Assembly: GCA_963770295.1 (NCBI GenBank)
Contig: CAVYPA010000015.1
Location: 318,619-382,618 of the forward strand
Length of the DNA stretch: 64,000 nucleotides
Source: AWTP1-13 sp963770295
GTDB taxonomy: Bacteria; Pseudomonadota; Alphaproteobacteria; Rhizobiales; Hyphomicrobiaceae
Direction of reading: 5' to 3'
Made by a program: the position numbers and the translations under genes. Under the pieces are notes generated by a model. That model worked only from the letters and a program-made list of their open reading frames with translations. It was not told the DNA's origin and made no database searches. Shown here in pieces: positions 7,039 to 16,184 of this stretch. Position 1 is the stretch's first letter; each line of letters begins with the position of its first letter.

Positions 7039-8760
7039 GTGAAGGGCGCACACGCAGGCTGGATTGGGTTGGCATTGTCCAGTTTCCTAGTTCCGGTGGC
7101 AGCCCCCGCCCAGGGGGTCAAGGACTACACACCGGTGACCCAGCAGCGGCTAACCAACCCGGAGGCTGGCAACTGGCTGCAATATCGGCGGACGTACGAC
7201 GGCATGAATTACAGTCCGCTCGACAAGGTCAACGCGACCAATGCCAGGAATCTGGCGCCGGTCTGGACATTCTCGACCGGGGTAAATGAAGGGCACCAAG
7301 CGCCGCCGATAGTGAATAACGGCGTGATGTTCATCACCACGCCGCAGGCGCAGGTGATTGCGCTCAACGCCAAGACAGGCGACCTGTTGTGGCGTTACAA
7401 GCGGACGCTGCCGGAAGACCTGTTCCAGCTCCATCCGACCAACCGCGGCGTCGGTCTATGGGAGGACAAGGTCTATGTGGCGACGGTGGACGACTTTATT
7501 GTCTGCCTCGATGCGGCGACCGGCAAGGAAGTCTGGGCGAAGCCGGTCGGCGACTACAAGAAAGGTCACTACCTGACGCTCGCTCCGCAGGTCATCAACG
7601 GCAAGATCATCGTTGGCACGTCGGGCGGCGAGATGGGCGTGCGCGGCTACATAGCGGCCTACGACGCCAAGACGGGAGATCAGGTATGGCGCACCTATAC
7701 GATCCCTGGCCCAGGCGAGCCCGGCCACGAGACATGGAAAGACGATGCCTGGAAGAGCGGCGGTGCCACCGCATGGATGACGGGCAACTACGATCCGGCC
7801 ACCCATACCGCCTATTGGGGCACCGGCAATCCCGCGCCGTGGCCAGGCGACCTGCATCCAGGCGACAATCTTTACACGACCTCGGTCATCGGCCTGGATC
7901 CTGACACGGGCAAGATCAAGAATCACTTCCAGTATCGCCCAAACGATTCATGGGATTGGGACGAGGTCGATCCGCCGATCCTGATGGATCTTCAGAGCGG
8001 CGGGCGAACAATCAAGGCGCTCGTCCATCCGGGGCGCGATGGTTATCTTTGGACCCTGGAACGGACAGCCGAGAAGATCAACTTCGTTTCCGCGGCGCCC
8101 TACGTCCATCAAGACGTGTACGTCAAGGTTGACGCAAAGACGGGGCGCCCTGAATACAACGAGAAGACGACGCCCAGGGCCAACAAAGACGTCACGTTCT
8201 GCCCGTCACTCTGGGGCGGCAAGGACTGGCTATCGGCAAGCTACGATCCCAAGAACCGGCTGCTCATCATTCCGGCGAACGACAATATCTGCGGCCGGGT
8301 GGTTGGTGAGAAGAAGCCGCTCATCGAAGGCCAGTTGTGGCTGGGAGCGGAGGTTGAGAAGCTCGACCTGAGCCTGCCGACCAAGCCGAGCTACCTGGGC
8401 GAACTGCAGGCTTGGGATCTGGTCGGCAACAAGAAGGTCTGGTCGTACAAGTTCCCGAACCAACTCTTCGCCTCGGTAATGGCCACAGGCGGCGATCTGG
8501 TCTTCGTCGGCGGTACGAACGACCGTTACTTCCGGGCTTTCAGCGCCAAGAACGGCGAGCTGCTCTGGGAGTTCAAGACGAACTCGGGGATTAGCGGCGG
8601 ACCGTCTACGTACGAGGTCGACGGCACGCAGTACGTCGCTGTCCAGTCGGGCTGGGGCGTGGATGCCCAGCGCATCCAAGATGCCCTGTCGAAGCTCGGC
8701 ATTGGCGTCACCCCGGATGTGCCGCAAGGCGGCGTCGTGTGGGTCTTTGCGGTGAAGTGA
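7039..8760 (+). CDS. PQQ-dependent dehydrogenase (methanol/ethanol dehydrogenase family)
   Basis: 573 residues. The GTG at 7039 is chosen because AGGGAGGA precedes it and a signal peptide (GLALSSFLVPVAAPAQG) follows; the longer frame from 6970 overlaps the Rieske gene. It is an eight-bladed quinoprotein with repeated tryptophan-docking motifs (AKTGDLLWRY, AATGKEVWAKPVG, AKTGDQVWRTY, AKNGELLWEFKT). The active-site region reads SWDWDEVD: Asp306 is the catalytic base and Asp308, two residues on, is the residue associated with lanthanide-using XoxF/PedH enzymes. The adjacent-cysteine pair found in MxaF and XoxF is absent. It probably oxidises an alcohol or aldehyde in the periplasm, passing electrons to the Rieske protein encoded upstream. 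Confidence 0.93.
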   Translation: MKGAHAGWIGLALSSFLVPVAAPAQGVKDYTPVTQQRLTNPEAGNWLQYRRTYDGMNYSPLDKVNATNARNLAPVWTFSTGVNEGHQAPPIVNNGVMFITTPQAQVIALNAKTGDLLWRYKRTLPEDLFQLHPTNRGVGLWEDKVYVATVDDFIVCLDAATGKEVWAKPVGDYKKGHYLTLAPQVINGKIIVGTSGGEMGVRGYIAAYDAKTGDQVWRTYTIPGPGEPGHETWKDDAWKSGGATAWMTGNYDPATHTAYWGTGNPAPWPGDLHPGDNLYTTSVIGLDPDTGKIKNHFQYRPNDSWDWDEVDPPILMDLQSGGRTIKALVHPGRDGYLWTLERTAEKINFVSAAPYVHQDVYVKVDAKTGRPEYNEKTTPRANKDVTFCPSLWGGKDWLSASYDPKNRLLIIPANDNICGRVVGEKKPLIEGQLWLGAEVEKLDLSLPTKPSYLGELQAWDLVGNKKVWSYKFPNQLFASVMATGGDLVFVGGTNDRYFRAFSAKNGELLWEFKTNSGISGGPSTYEVDGTQYVAVQSGWGVDAQRIQDALSKLGIGVTPDVPQGGVVWVFAVK

Positions 8761-8821
8761 AGCCCGAGCGGGAATGGGTGCGGACCGGCGGAGCCGGCCC
8801 GCACCTTTCATGGTCTAGCTG

Positions 8822-8985
8822 CGAATAAGCGGACAGGAGCGGAGCTTTGATGGTAAGCCATCGATGCCGCTCTTGTGGTATCTGCGCGACGAGCTGAGCC
8901 TCACGGGCACCAAGTTCGGTTTGCGGTCAGGCGCTGTGCGGCGCCTGCACGGTTCACGTCCGACCGCGAGGCCCCCAAGATGCGT
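8822..8985 (+). pseudogene. [2Fe-2S] subunit of an isoquinoline 1-oxidoreductase-type enzyme, fragment
   Basis: The frame gives ERSFDGKPSMPLLWYLRDEL and SLTGTKFG. After one surplus T at 8920-8922 the next frame continues CGQALCGACTVHV, the plant-type ferredoxin cluster loop of the xanthine dehydrogenase family small subunits (IorA, CoxS). The gene has no proper start and ends after the cluster loop. Dead fragment lying just after the PQQ dehydrogenase. Confidence 0.68.
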
Positions 8986-9013
8986 TCCTTCAGACGCTGA
9001 GGCGTGGGGTTCA

Positions 9014-9400
9014 GCAGCGGATAGTGGTCCCGGCCGGGATTGAGAGGAACGCTGCGAACAGCGGCATATCCTCCGCACGGGTTCCACTCGATTGCACAGG
9101 CAAGGTTTGAAGCTTGTCGAGTTTCGCCTCAGCACCGTCATCGCGTTCAATACCGGCCGCTCGCAAGAGCCGCCTGTGATCGGATGTCCCGGTGATCGGG
9201 AGGGCAGTCGTATGTGAGGGGCCTATGGCGCTCTGATTTGAGCCGCTCCTGCAGGCCTCGTATTGGTTTCGACTGGCCAAGGCCTGGCTCGCCGATCACC
9301 AGTAGGACACGGCCCTCTTCCTGGTTTGCGTGTTCCCGTCGTCGCAAAGGTACGTCTAGCTCTTCCTCGCGTCCGAGGAGCAGCGAGGTGCCGGACTGAT
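9014..9400 (-). pseudogene. Adenylate/guanylate cyclase-ATPase fusion, internal fragment
   Basis: One frame gives LLGREEELDVPLRRR and VLLVIGEPGLGQSK, a P-loop whose Walker A Lys is lost (usually GEPGIGKS). A second frame continues RAAGIERDDGAEAKLDKLQ. This matches the ATPase module that follows class III cyclase domains in large rhizobial regulators. Only about 130 codons remain, so it is dead. Confidence 0.55.
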
Positions 9401-9547
9401 GCAGAACTTTGGCCGTGCAGCGATGCCGAAATCGAAGGATCAATTGACACTCAGGTGGTTCACTGGCGCGTTAATCAAGGCGTTACCCGATGTGCACCGT
9501 TCGGCGCGCGTGCTGCTTTAGAACCTCTCAGAGCAAGGGCGAACGCA

Positions 9548-10558
9548 ATGTCGACACTTCTCCAACGGGATACCATAGCCGGGCCGTCTTACGTCTCGAC
9601 GGGGACTCTGCCGCCCGACGAATTGGTTGCCACTTTGGTGAGTGAAGCGCACAAGCGTTTTCAGTCTCACACGGAAGGTAAGAACTCTGAGATCTATCCC
9701 GCGCTGGCGAGAGTCCCGAGCGAGCTGTTCGGCATCTGCGTGGTTGGAACCAGCGGCAAGATTGCCGCGATCGGAGACACCGACTACGAGTTCGCAATCA
9801 TGAGCGTGTCGAAGCCCTTCGTGTTCGCGTTGGTGTGTCAGGAGGTTGGCCCGACCAAGGCCCGCGAGAAGCTTGGCGCCAACAGCACCGGCCTGCCCTT
9901 CAATTCGCTTTCGGCCATCGAGCGAAGTGCAGACGGACGGACGAACCCGATGGTGAACGCCGGTGCTATTGCCACGACCAGCCTCGTGCAGGGCACAACG
10001 GGCGCTGAGCGATGGCGGTTCATCGAGCACGGCTTGTCCCGGTTTGCTGGGCGGACGCTATCTTTAAACGAGGAGGTGTATGCCTCTGCGTCGGAGACCA
10101 ATTTCCGCAACCGCAGCATAGCCAATCTGCTTCAGAGTTACGACCGCATCTACTGCGATCCGGCCGAAGCGACCGACCTCTACACGCGGCAGTGCTCGCT
10201 CAATATAAGCGCCAGAGATCTTGCAGTGATGGGCGCAACGCTTGCCGACGGCGGGGTTAATCCGCTCACCAAGCAGCGGGTGGTCACCCCGGCCGTGTGC
10301 CACTACGCGTTGGCGGTGATGGCAACGGCAGGGTTGTACGAGACCTCGGGTGATTGGCTCTACGACATCGGGTTACCCGGCAAGAGCGGCATCGGCGGAG
10401 GCATTGTCACGGTGTCACCGGGCAAGGGTGGATTGGGCACCTTCGCCCCGCCTCTCGACGACGCCGGTAACAGTGTTAGGGGTCAACTCGTCGCCGAGTT
10501 CCTGTCCCAGCGCCTGGGGCTGAATCTGTTCGTCTCGAACCCGAAGCCGGTTGCGTGA
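9548..10558 (+). CDS. glsA: Glutaminase A
   Basis: 336 residues, slightly longer than the usual 300-310 because of an N-terminal lead. It hydrolyses L-glutamine to glutamate and ammonia. The serine beta-lactamase-like fold is shown by Ser86-x-x-Lys89 in MSVSKPF, by NPMVNAGAI, by DLYTRQCSLN, and by GKSGIGGGI near the C-terminus. The ATG at 9548 is used; the longer frame from 9263 runs antisense through a cyclase fragment. It stands alone between two gene fragments. Confidence 0.95.
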   Translation: MSTLLQRDTIAGPSYVSTGTLPPDELVATLVSEAHKRFQSHTEGKNSEIYPALARVPSELFGICVVGTSGKIAAIGDTDYEFAIMSVSKPFVFALVCQEVGPTKAREKLGANSTGLPFNSLSAIERSADGRTNPMVNAGAIATTSLVQGTTGAERWRFIEHGLSRFAGRTLSLNEEVYASASETNFRNRSIANLLQSYDRIYCDPAEATDLYTRQCSLNISARDLAVMGATLADGGVNPLTKQRVVTPAVCHYALAVMATAGLYETSGDWLYDIGLPGKSGIGGGIVTVSPGKGGLGTFAPPLDDAGNSVRGQLVAEFLSQRLGLNLFVSNPKPVA

Positions 10559-10854
10559 AGGACAGGTATAGCGCGACAATCGTGAGAACGCGCTCTCACC
10601 TTGATTGTCGGCGCCCAGACAGGACTCGTAGGGATAAGGCTGATCGGCATAGGCGTGGCTCGCCCCTTGTCACCAATCGGCTGCCCGTCGTTCCGACCAT
10701 TGCCGATGCCGTACTTGATCGCCCGGTACGCAACCGACTGATCCTCAAGGGCGAGAGCCTGCTGCAAGGCCGCCTAACGTTTCAGGGGCGTCGCTTTTGT
10801 CAAGCGCGCCAATCCATTCGGACCGAGTTTGCTTTCGATCCGTTGAGAAACGGG
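10559..10854. other. Intergenic, no supported gene
   Basis: Contains only shadow frames; separates glutaminase from a convergent metallo-beta-lactamase remnant. Confidence 0.35.
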
Positions 10855-11130
10855 AATGCCGTCATGGACGGCATCGCCAGCGGCAACTAATCCGATGCAT
10901 GGGACGTAAAGGAACGTCGTATCATCGGTGTCTATATGACCGACTTGGACTACGACCAACTTGTTTCCCTCCAAGTCGATCTCATCGCCTTGCAACGGAT
11001 GACGATCGAAATGACGTCTGGAAATTGATTTGGGAAAAACTTACGCCACTGGCCAGTGGCTTCGCGGACTTTGTCCACCAACCGCGGAGATAAGCGCGTC
11101 GCAAGGGATCGTCCCGGTGCAAACCCAAGA
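10855..11130 (-). pseudogene. Metallo-beta-lactamase-fold hydrolase, fragment
   Basis: The downstream frame reads LEGNKLVVVQVGHIDTDDTT and PCIGLVAAGDAVHDG, the late MBL motifs (H-x-D-T-D-D-T and the metal-bridging Asp in AGDAV). The preceding frame supplies LVDKVREATGQWRKFFPNQ. The N-terminal HxHxDH box is not found and the frames disagree, so this is a dead copy. Confidence 0.5.
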
Positions 11131-11479
11131 TTGCATCGCGGAGCATTGGTGAAACAGGGGTTGTCCCGATGGCTACGAACCTCGTTTTTGGGTTGCCCAA
11201 CTTCGTCTTGCACCGAAGTAAGGTGGCAAGTCGCGCTTCGCGGCTTGTCTCCTCATGGCGCAGCGTGTCTCCTGCGATGGTCTCTGCCTTGTGCGCTTCA
11301 TCGTCCAGCAATGTCATGTTGTCTGCCTCGACGGTGTTTAGTCCCTTTATCCCTGCCGTCCCTACCCAGCGTTTTCCCGCGATCCCCGCTAGGCGACCCA
11401 CACTTATCGGCAGATGTGGTCTGCGAATATCCGGTGGAGTGCCGATACTCGGATCGGGGTTGACGCCGACCATCGCCAA
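11131..11479 (-). other. Unidentified open frame
   Basis: A protein-like minus-strand frame (GIKGLNTVEADNMTLLDDEA, RHEETSREARLATLLRC) runs through this stretch without a recognised domain, signal peptide or good ribosome site, and its 3' end overlaps the MBL remnant. It may be a remnant of an unknown gene. Confidence 0.22.
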
Positions 11480-11610
11480 TTTTTGTGGCAGTGCAGCATC
11501 GCTAAATCGTGATCGCTGCAGCCGCGATGCTCTTTGGGCGAAAACTTAGGTTGAATTGATAGCCGGACGGGTTGAAAGACCGCGGTAGCTCGATGCAGCG
11601 CGTCTGCGAG

Positions 11611-12523
11611 TTACTTGCCGAGGGGCTTTGGGCTTTCCGGCGGTAACCAGTCTTTCTGCAATGCCTGCTTCACAAAGTCCTGGTCCAGATGCGGGCCTAT
11701 GAGGTTTTTGAAGGCAAATGCGACTTCGTTGTATTCGCGCTTGCAGTCACGAGCGCGACTCTCGGGGAGGTATTTTTCCTCGACAACATGCGCGAACGTG
11801 GTCGGATCAGCCCCATAGGCGATACACAGCAGGTTGAAAAATCGCTGCGCGGGCATGCTGTGCATATCCGAGAACGCCTGCAGGGCTACAAATGATGCCG
11901 AAATCCTGCACAGCGTTCCGGTACGAGTAAGCGGCCCCCGAAATGAGCCGCCGCGCGTCATCCTTGCCCAAGTGCAGCATCATGAAGGTCGAGAATTCAT
12001 CGGCGGCATCTTCGGCGGAGCCGAAGCTGGGCACCTGGAGCACATCGAACATCGCGTGCCCAAACTCGTGGGCAACAACGTAGAAAAACTGCCCAACGAC
12101 GGCATCGACGGGTGTGATCCCAGCCGGGCCTGGTTGTTTCGGTGCACCGCGCCAAATCTCGTCCAAGTACTCATAGCAAAGCGTCACCGTCGGACGCTCG
12201 TACCAGGCATTCGGTTTGCCACATTCGACCGTCTTCACGGTGAGGTCGATTGGTAGGCGAAAGGGACTGAAGAGCTGCTGGATCTTTTCCAGCGCCTGTC
12301 CCTGCTTAAGCTGCGTATAGACAACCTCGAGTTGGGGATTGTGCGGGGGTACGTATTCAAACCGGATGCGATTGGGTCTCGCCTCCTGCGCCTCGTCCGC
12401 AACACTTGCGGCGCTCGTCTGCTGTGTGGCCGACTGGGCAATTGCCCGTTGGCAGGCGAGCAGCGCTAGGCCGGAGAGTGCCGCGGCTATGATTAGCGAT
12501 GAGCAAGATCGTGAGAGGACCAT
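11611..12523 (-). pseudogene. DUF4344-type exported metallopeptidase, frameshifted
   Basis: The ATG at 12523 has GGAG upstream and opens a signal/lipobox-like N-terminus (GLALLAC). The body contains VVAHEFGHAMFDVLQVP, an HExxH zinc-binding helix, followed by EDAADEFSTFMML supplying the third ligand region, as in the DUF4344 putative metallopeptidases. Near 11895 the frame breaks: QDFGI continues in the next frame as SASFVALQAFSDMHSMPAQR to a stop at 11611. The active site is upstream of the break, so a truncated protein could still be made, but the conserved C-terminal domain would be lost. Monocistronic. Confidence 0.75.
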
Positions 12524-13016
12524 GACCAGCTCCAAAGAGGAACGCCCCTTGTTGATGGCCTCAAAGGCGTGAGCCGGCTATGCGAACTCTTGCTGAGTTT
12601 GAAAGCGGCGAACCCCCTGCCCTTGGGCGGCGCTGCCTAAACAGGCGGAAAACCTCGGAGTTGTCTGTTAGGGCAATTGTCGTAGGGACTTATTGAGAGG
12701 GCATTTGCCGGCATCCCACCGCACAAAATGGAGGCCCGGTTGCCGTGCATCTTGGGAAGGGCAATCGGCCCAGATGCTGGCGTGACGGGCGAACTGCCCT
12801 TCGCCTCCCCGTGACCCGAGAGGCGGCGGGCTTTGTGGCGCCCGAAGCGGCGGGAAACTTTTCGTTAAGATTTCAACTGCGCGATGGTCGAGCGGGCGGT
12901 CGCCTGGTGGGGGAAGCTTTGGTCCTGAGCGAAGCCGACGATCCAAATCGGCAATACCGGCAAGGGTAGAATGTCTGCCGTTGAAGACCTGATTAGGAAG
13001 CAGGTGCCCTCGGCAG
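12524..13016. other. Intergenic, no supported gene
   Basis: About 490 bases between two minus-strand genes with only shadow frames on both strands; nothing else could be supported. Confidence 0.4.
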
Positions 13017-13424
13017 TTATCGCGGCGGCGAGTGCCGGGCCATGTGTCGTCCGGCTTCGCCGAATTCCAACCAACGCGCCTTGGCCCGACCCTGATGCTC
13101 CCTGGCCTGATGCTCCCTGGCCTGATGCTCCCTGGCCCGATGCTCCCTGGCCCGATGCTCCCTGGTCTGAAAGCGGGGACTGAGCCAGTGTTTCCAAAGG
13201 CCGCGCGTCCAGGCGTACGTGTAGAGCGCGCACAGGGTAAAAATGCCCCATTGCTGGGCCTTCCAGGCCGCGTAGAACCAAAACGGCTGGCCAAGCATCC
13301 CGAATATACACGCCCAGCGTCGCCAGCTTTCACGCTTGTCTTGCGTTAGCCAGACCGCGATGACGCCGCTAAAGGCAATAGCGATTTGCTCCAGGCCCAA
13401 AAGCCCTCCAACACCCCGCACCAT
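13017..13424 (-). CDS. Small integral membrane protein with minisatellite-extended tail
   Basis: 136 residues from the ATG at 13424. Two to three hydrophobic helices (IAIAFSGVIAVWLTQ, WACIFGMLGQPFWFYAAW, WGIFTLCALYTYAWTR) carry the pattern of a small membrane protein common in alphaproteobacteria and their phages. The soluble tail consists of REHRA/REHQA pentapeptides encoded by five 15-bp repeats, so the tail length probably varies between strains. Start choice between 13424 and 13460 is uncertain. Confidence 0.6.
   Translation of the reverse strand: MVRGVGGLLGLEQIAIAFSGVIAVWLTQDKRESWRRWACIFGMLGQPFWFYAAWKAQQWGIFTLCALYTYAWTRGLWKHWLSPRFQTREHRAREHRAREHQAREHQAREHQGRAKARWLEFGEAGRHMARHSPPR
13093..13167. 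repeat. Five 15-bp tandem repeats
   Basis: Units of TGATGCTCCCTGGCC (three copies) then CGATGCTCCCTGG(C/T)C (two copies) with no spacers. Being a multiple of three, each gain or loss keeps the membrane-protein frame. Confidence 0.95.
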
Positions 13425-13649
13425 GGCGGAAACGCAGCGGCGTGGCCGTGGTTCCCTCAAGGGTCATGAACCATACCGAGCGTGTGGATTTATGGTGACA
13501 CTGGCGGCCGGGATTGCACTGCCCTAGACCCGGTTGGCCTGCTTGTCGGGCTTGCGCCCGAGCCAAACGGCTACTCGCGTTCTAAGTGCGGAATTTTGCA
13601 CGCCTTTTTCGAGCGGCTCGCTTCCGGACGGCAGACGGGGTGCAGGCTT

Positions 13650-13961
13650 TTATTGGCGGCGCCGTTGACCATTGGTGTTCGGCGCGCTGCCGGCCACGAC
13701 CGCTGCTCGCGACGGCTCCTTGTCGCTGGCAATTCTTCGTCGCAACTGAGAACGCTGCTGATAGAACCCCCGCAGGATGTCTCTCATGACCTCCAATGAT
13801 TCCTGAGCGCACGTTGTATCCCTGGATGATGCATGCAGGCGTGCGATGAAGGTGTGCTGGAGCCCCAAACGTCTCTCGGCCTCTCTGACTTGCGTGTCGT
13901 TGAGGTGTAATTGCTCGCCCAGTTTCGACCTCTCGCCCCCAAGATCCCGCTGCCGCAGCAT
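13650..13961 (-). CDS. Small coiled-coil protein, third paralog
   Basis: 103 residues; the core VREAERRLGLQHTFIARLHA followed by ESLEVMRDILRGFYQQR matches the proteins at 35078-35344 and 56249-56416 over about 55 residues. It is predicted to be an all-helical, soluble protein. Here it is not preceded by a DUF6894-like gene, unlike the other two copies, and its tail is longer. Function unknown. Confidence 0.58.
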   Translation of the reverse strand: MLRQRDLGGERSKLGEQLHLNDTQVREAERRLGLQHTFIARLHASSRDTTCAQESLEVMRDILRGFYQQRSQLRRRIASDKEPSRAAVVAGSAPNTNGQRRRQ

Positions 13962-14636
13962 GAATGGCGAACCAACCGGCAGGGTCCATGTGCGTCCCTG
14001 GTGCCGAGCCTCGTTTGCCCGATGCTGCGCAGGGATTAAAGCTGACGCAAACGCTTAGCTATGTGCGGCCGCCGGACTGCTTGCGTATCGTCCATCGCTT
14101 GACCGCACCCGGCCGCAGGCTTCAGCACGCCATCGGTAGCGAACTCGCTCCCGCAAGGTGCGCTTCGTCGCCATCTTGGGTTTTTCAAGCAGTTGTTGGC
14201 CCGGACCGCACGCAATTGCGCCATTGCGCATGCGCCTTCGCGACGATCATCGTTGGTCAACGAGATTGCTGGTCAGTAAGAAAGGCGTCCGTGAAGGCGT
14301 GTTATGTTTCGACGGCCTTCGTCGCAAGCGCGGTCTATTCGCTGCGATCATCCGCTCCTGCATGCCGCCGGAGCCAACCCCTCTGGTGCTTGCGGCCCTG
14401 GGCGCGGGGAGCGGGCGGACCATGTCATGGGTTTTGGAGGAGGCCCACACGCTAGCCTCGAAAGGCCCCAAGCGCAGACCTCACCGGTGCAATTCGTTGG
14501 TTGGGTTGGTGCAACAGATTGTCGGCCTGGCCTCCGGTCGCCTAAGATGCGCCTACTCTGAGAACTAGAACGCGATCGTTCCGCGGCGCTCGCCCAAGGG
14601 TTGGGCGGTTTGAGGACGCGAGATTGACCACGCACC
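13962..14636. other. Long intergenic stretch
   Basis: About 675 bases with overlapping frames on both strands, none with a recognisable motif, signal sequence or ribosome site. Possibly decayed DNA. Confidence 0.35.
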
Positions 14637-15050
14637 ATGCGAAGATACGTCGTTGCCTCCGTTGCCGAGATTCCACCTGGGACCCGCAAAGTCTTTACTG
14701 TCGGCGGGCGGCCGATCGGCATCTTCAATCTCGACGGTGAGTTCTACGGCCTGCTTAATCGGTGTCCGCACCAGGGCGGCAGCTTGTGCGATGGCTTGAT
14801 CACCGGCCTTGCGGTCGGCGATCGGCCCGGTGAGTTCCGCATGATCCGTATGGGCGAGATGGTACGCTGCCCTTGGCACGGCTGGGAGTTCGATATCCGG
14901 ACCGGCCAGTCCTGGTGCGAGCCGGCCAAGGTGCGGGCGCGGGCCTATCCGACGGAAATCGCCTCCGGCGCCGAGGTGGTCAAGGGGCCCTATGTCGCCG
15001 AGACGGTGCCGGTGACTGTCGAGGAGCAGTACGTGGTGGTCGAGTTCTAG
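14637..15050 (+). CDS. Rieske-type [2Fe-2S] ferredoxin
   Basis: 137 residues with the two cluster loops RCPHQGGSLC and RCPWHGWEFD spaced as in ferredoxin components or small regulatory Rieske proteins; there is no signal peptide, so it is cytoplasmic. It starts a unit with two amidohydrolases (69-bp gap, then a 4-bp overlap), suggesting that it supplies electrons to an oxygenase step in the same catabolic route. No oxygenase alpha subunit is in the window. Confidence 0.86.
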   Translation: MRRYVVASVAEIPPGTRKVFTVGGRPIGIFNLDGEFYGLLNRCPHQGGSLCDGLITGLAVGDRPGEFRMIRMGEMVRCPWHGWEFDIRTGQSWCEPAKVRARAYPTEIASGAEVVKGPYVAETVPVTVEEQYVVVEF

Positions 15051-15119
15051 ACGTTACGCTAGGCCGCGGGCCCCGCGTTGAGTTCGCATGGGACCGACCG
15101 ACAGAGGAGGGGCAATGCG

Positions 15120-16184
15120 ATGAGCCGCTATCCGGGCGCCATCGACTGCGACATCCATCCGACGGTGCCAGGCATCGCGGCGCTGCTGCCTTATATGGAC
15201 GACTACTGGCAGGAGGCATTCGTCTCGCGCGGCATCGATGGGCTGGAGATGGCGAGCTATCCGCCCGGCGCGCCGATCTCGTGCCGAGCCGACTGGCGAC
15301 CCGCAAAGGGCCGGCCGGCGGCCGATCCGGCAACGATCGCTCGCCAGTCGCTCGACGTCATGGGCACGGCGCTCGCCATTTGCAATCCGCTCACCGGTGG
15401 GCAGGTGGCGGTCAGCGAGTCCATGGGCGCAGCCGTCTGCCGGGCCGTGAACGATTGGATCACCAAGGAGTTCCTCGACAAGGATCCACGCTTTCGCGCC
15501 TCCATCATCGTGCCCTCGCAGAGCCCGGAACTCGCCGTCGAGGAAATCGAGCAACGCGCCCCCGACCGGCGCTTCGTGCAAGTGATGATCCCTGTCGCCG
15601 TCGAGATGATGCTCGGGCGGCGCTATTACTGGCCGCTGCTGGCGGCCTGCGAGAGGCACGGCCTACCGCTCGGCCTTCACGCCGGCAGCCTGCACCGCTA
15701 TCCCACGACATCCAACGGCTGGTCGTCACACTACATTCAGGACTACGTCAGCCATTCGCAGACCTTCGAGGACCAGCTGCTGAGCCTCATCCACGAGGGC
15801 GCCTTCGTGAAGTTCCCGGGCCTGCGCGTCGTGCTGATCGAGAGCGGGGTGTCGTGGCTGCCGGGTTTCGTTTGGCGCGCGATCAAAACCTGGCGTGGTG
15901 TGCGGGCGGAGGTGCCGTATGTCAAGCGCTCGCCGGCCGAGATCGTGCGCGAGCATGTACGGCTGACCGCCCAGCCGTTCGATGCGCCAGATGCCGAGGC
16001 CGTGACGCGCATCGTCGAGATGATAGACTCCGACGAAATGCTCTTGTTCGCGACCGACTATCCCCATTGGCAGTTCGAGGGCGACCGGGTCGTGCCAGAC
16101 GGACTGTCCGCGCCGTTCCTCGCCAAGATGCTTATCGACAACCCGATCGCAACCTATCCGCGGCTCAAGGAGAACCCCACATGA
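15120..16184 (+). CDS. Amidohydrolase-2 family (ACMSD-like) metal hydrolase/decarboxylase
   Basis: 354 residues. Start at 15120 with AGAGGAGGGG upstream. TIM-barrel metal-dependent enzyme: AIDCDIHP gives the first-strand metal ligands, PLGLHAG the central His, and FATDYPHWQFEG the late Asp. Members include ACMSD, gamma-resorcylate decarboxylase and various ring-cleavage product hydrolases. It overlaps the next gene by 4 bp (ATGA), so translation is probably coupled. It is paralogous to that gene, and the two may act as a heteromer or in successive steps. Confidence 0.9.
   Translation: MSRYPGAIDCDIHPTVPGIAALLPYMDDYWQEAFVSRGIDGLEMASYPPGAPISCRADWRPAKGRPAADPATIARQSLDVMGTALAICNPLTGGQVAVSESMGAAVCRAVNDWITKEFLDKDPRFRASIIVPSQSPELAVEEIEQRAPDRRFVQVMIPVAVEMMLGRRYYWPLLAACERHGLPLGLHAGSLHRYPTTSNGWSSHYIQDYVSHSQTFEDQLLSLIHEGAFVKFPGLRVVLIESGVSWLPGFVWRAIKTWRGVRAEVPYVKRSPAEIVREHVRLTAQPFDAPDAEAVTRIVEMIDSDEMLLFATDYPHWQFEGDRVVPDGLSAPFLAKMLIDNPIATYPRLKENPT

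Noticed and set aside
13093..13167. Regular repeats resembling a CRISPR array
   Set aside because: The 15-bp units are contiguous with no spacers and no cas genes are present; it is a minisatellite in a coding tail.
13032..13349. Collagen-like plus-strand frame (repeated LMLPG)
   Set aside because: It is a shadow of the 15-bp repeats; the minus-strand membrane protein explains the region better.
14873..16180. An 809-residue frame covering the first amidohydrolase region
   Set aside because: The part before 16181 is out of frame with the Rieske and first amidohydrolase genes and is Arg-rich shadow sequence; the real start is 16181.
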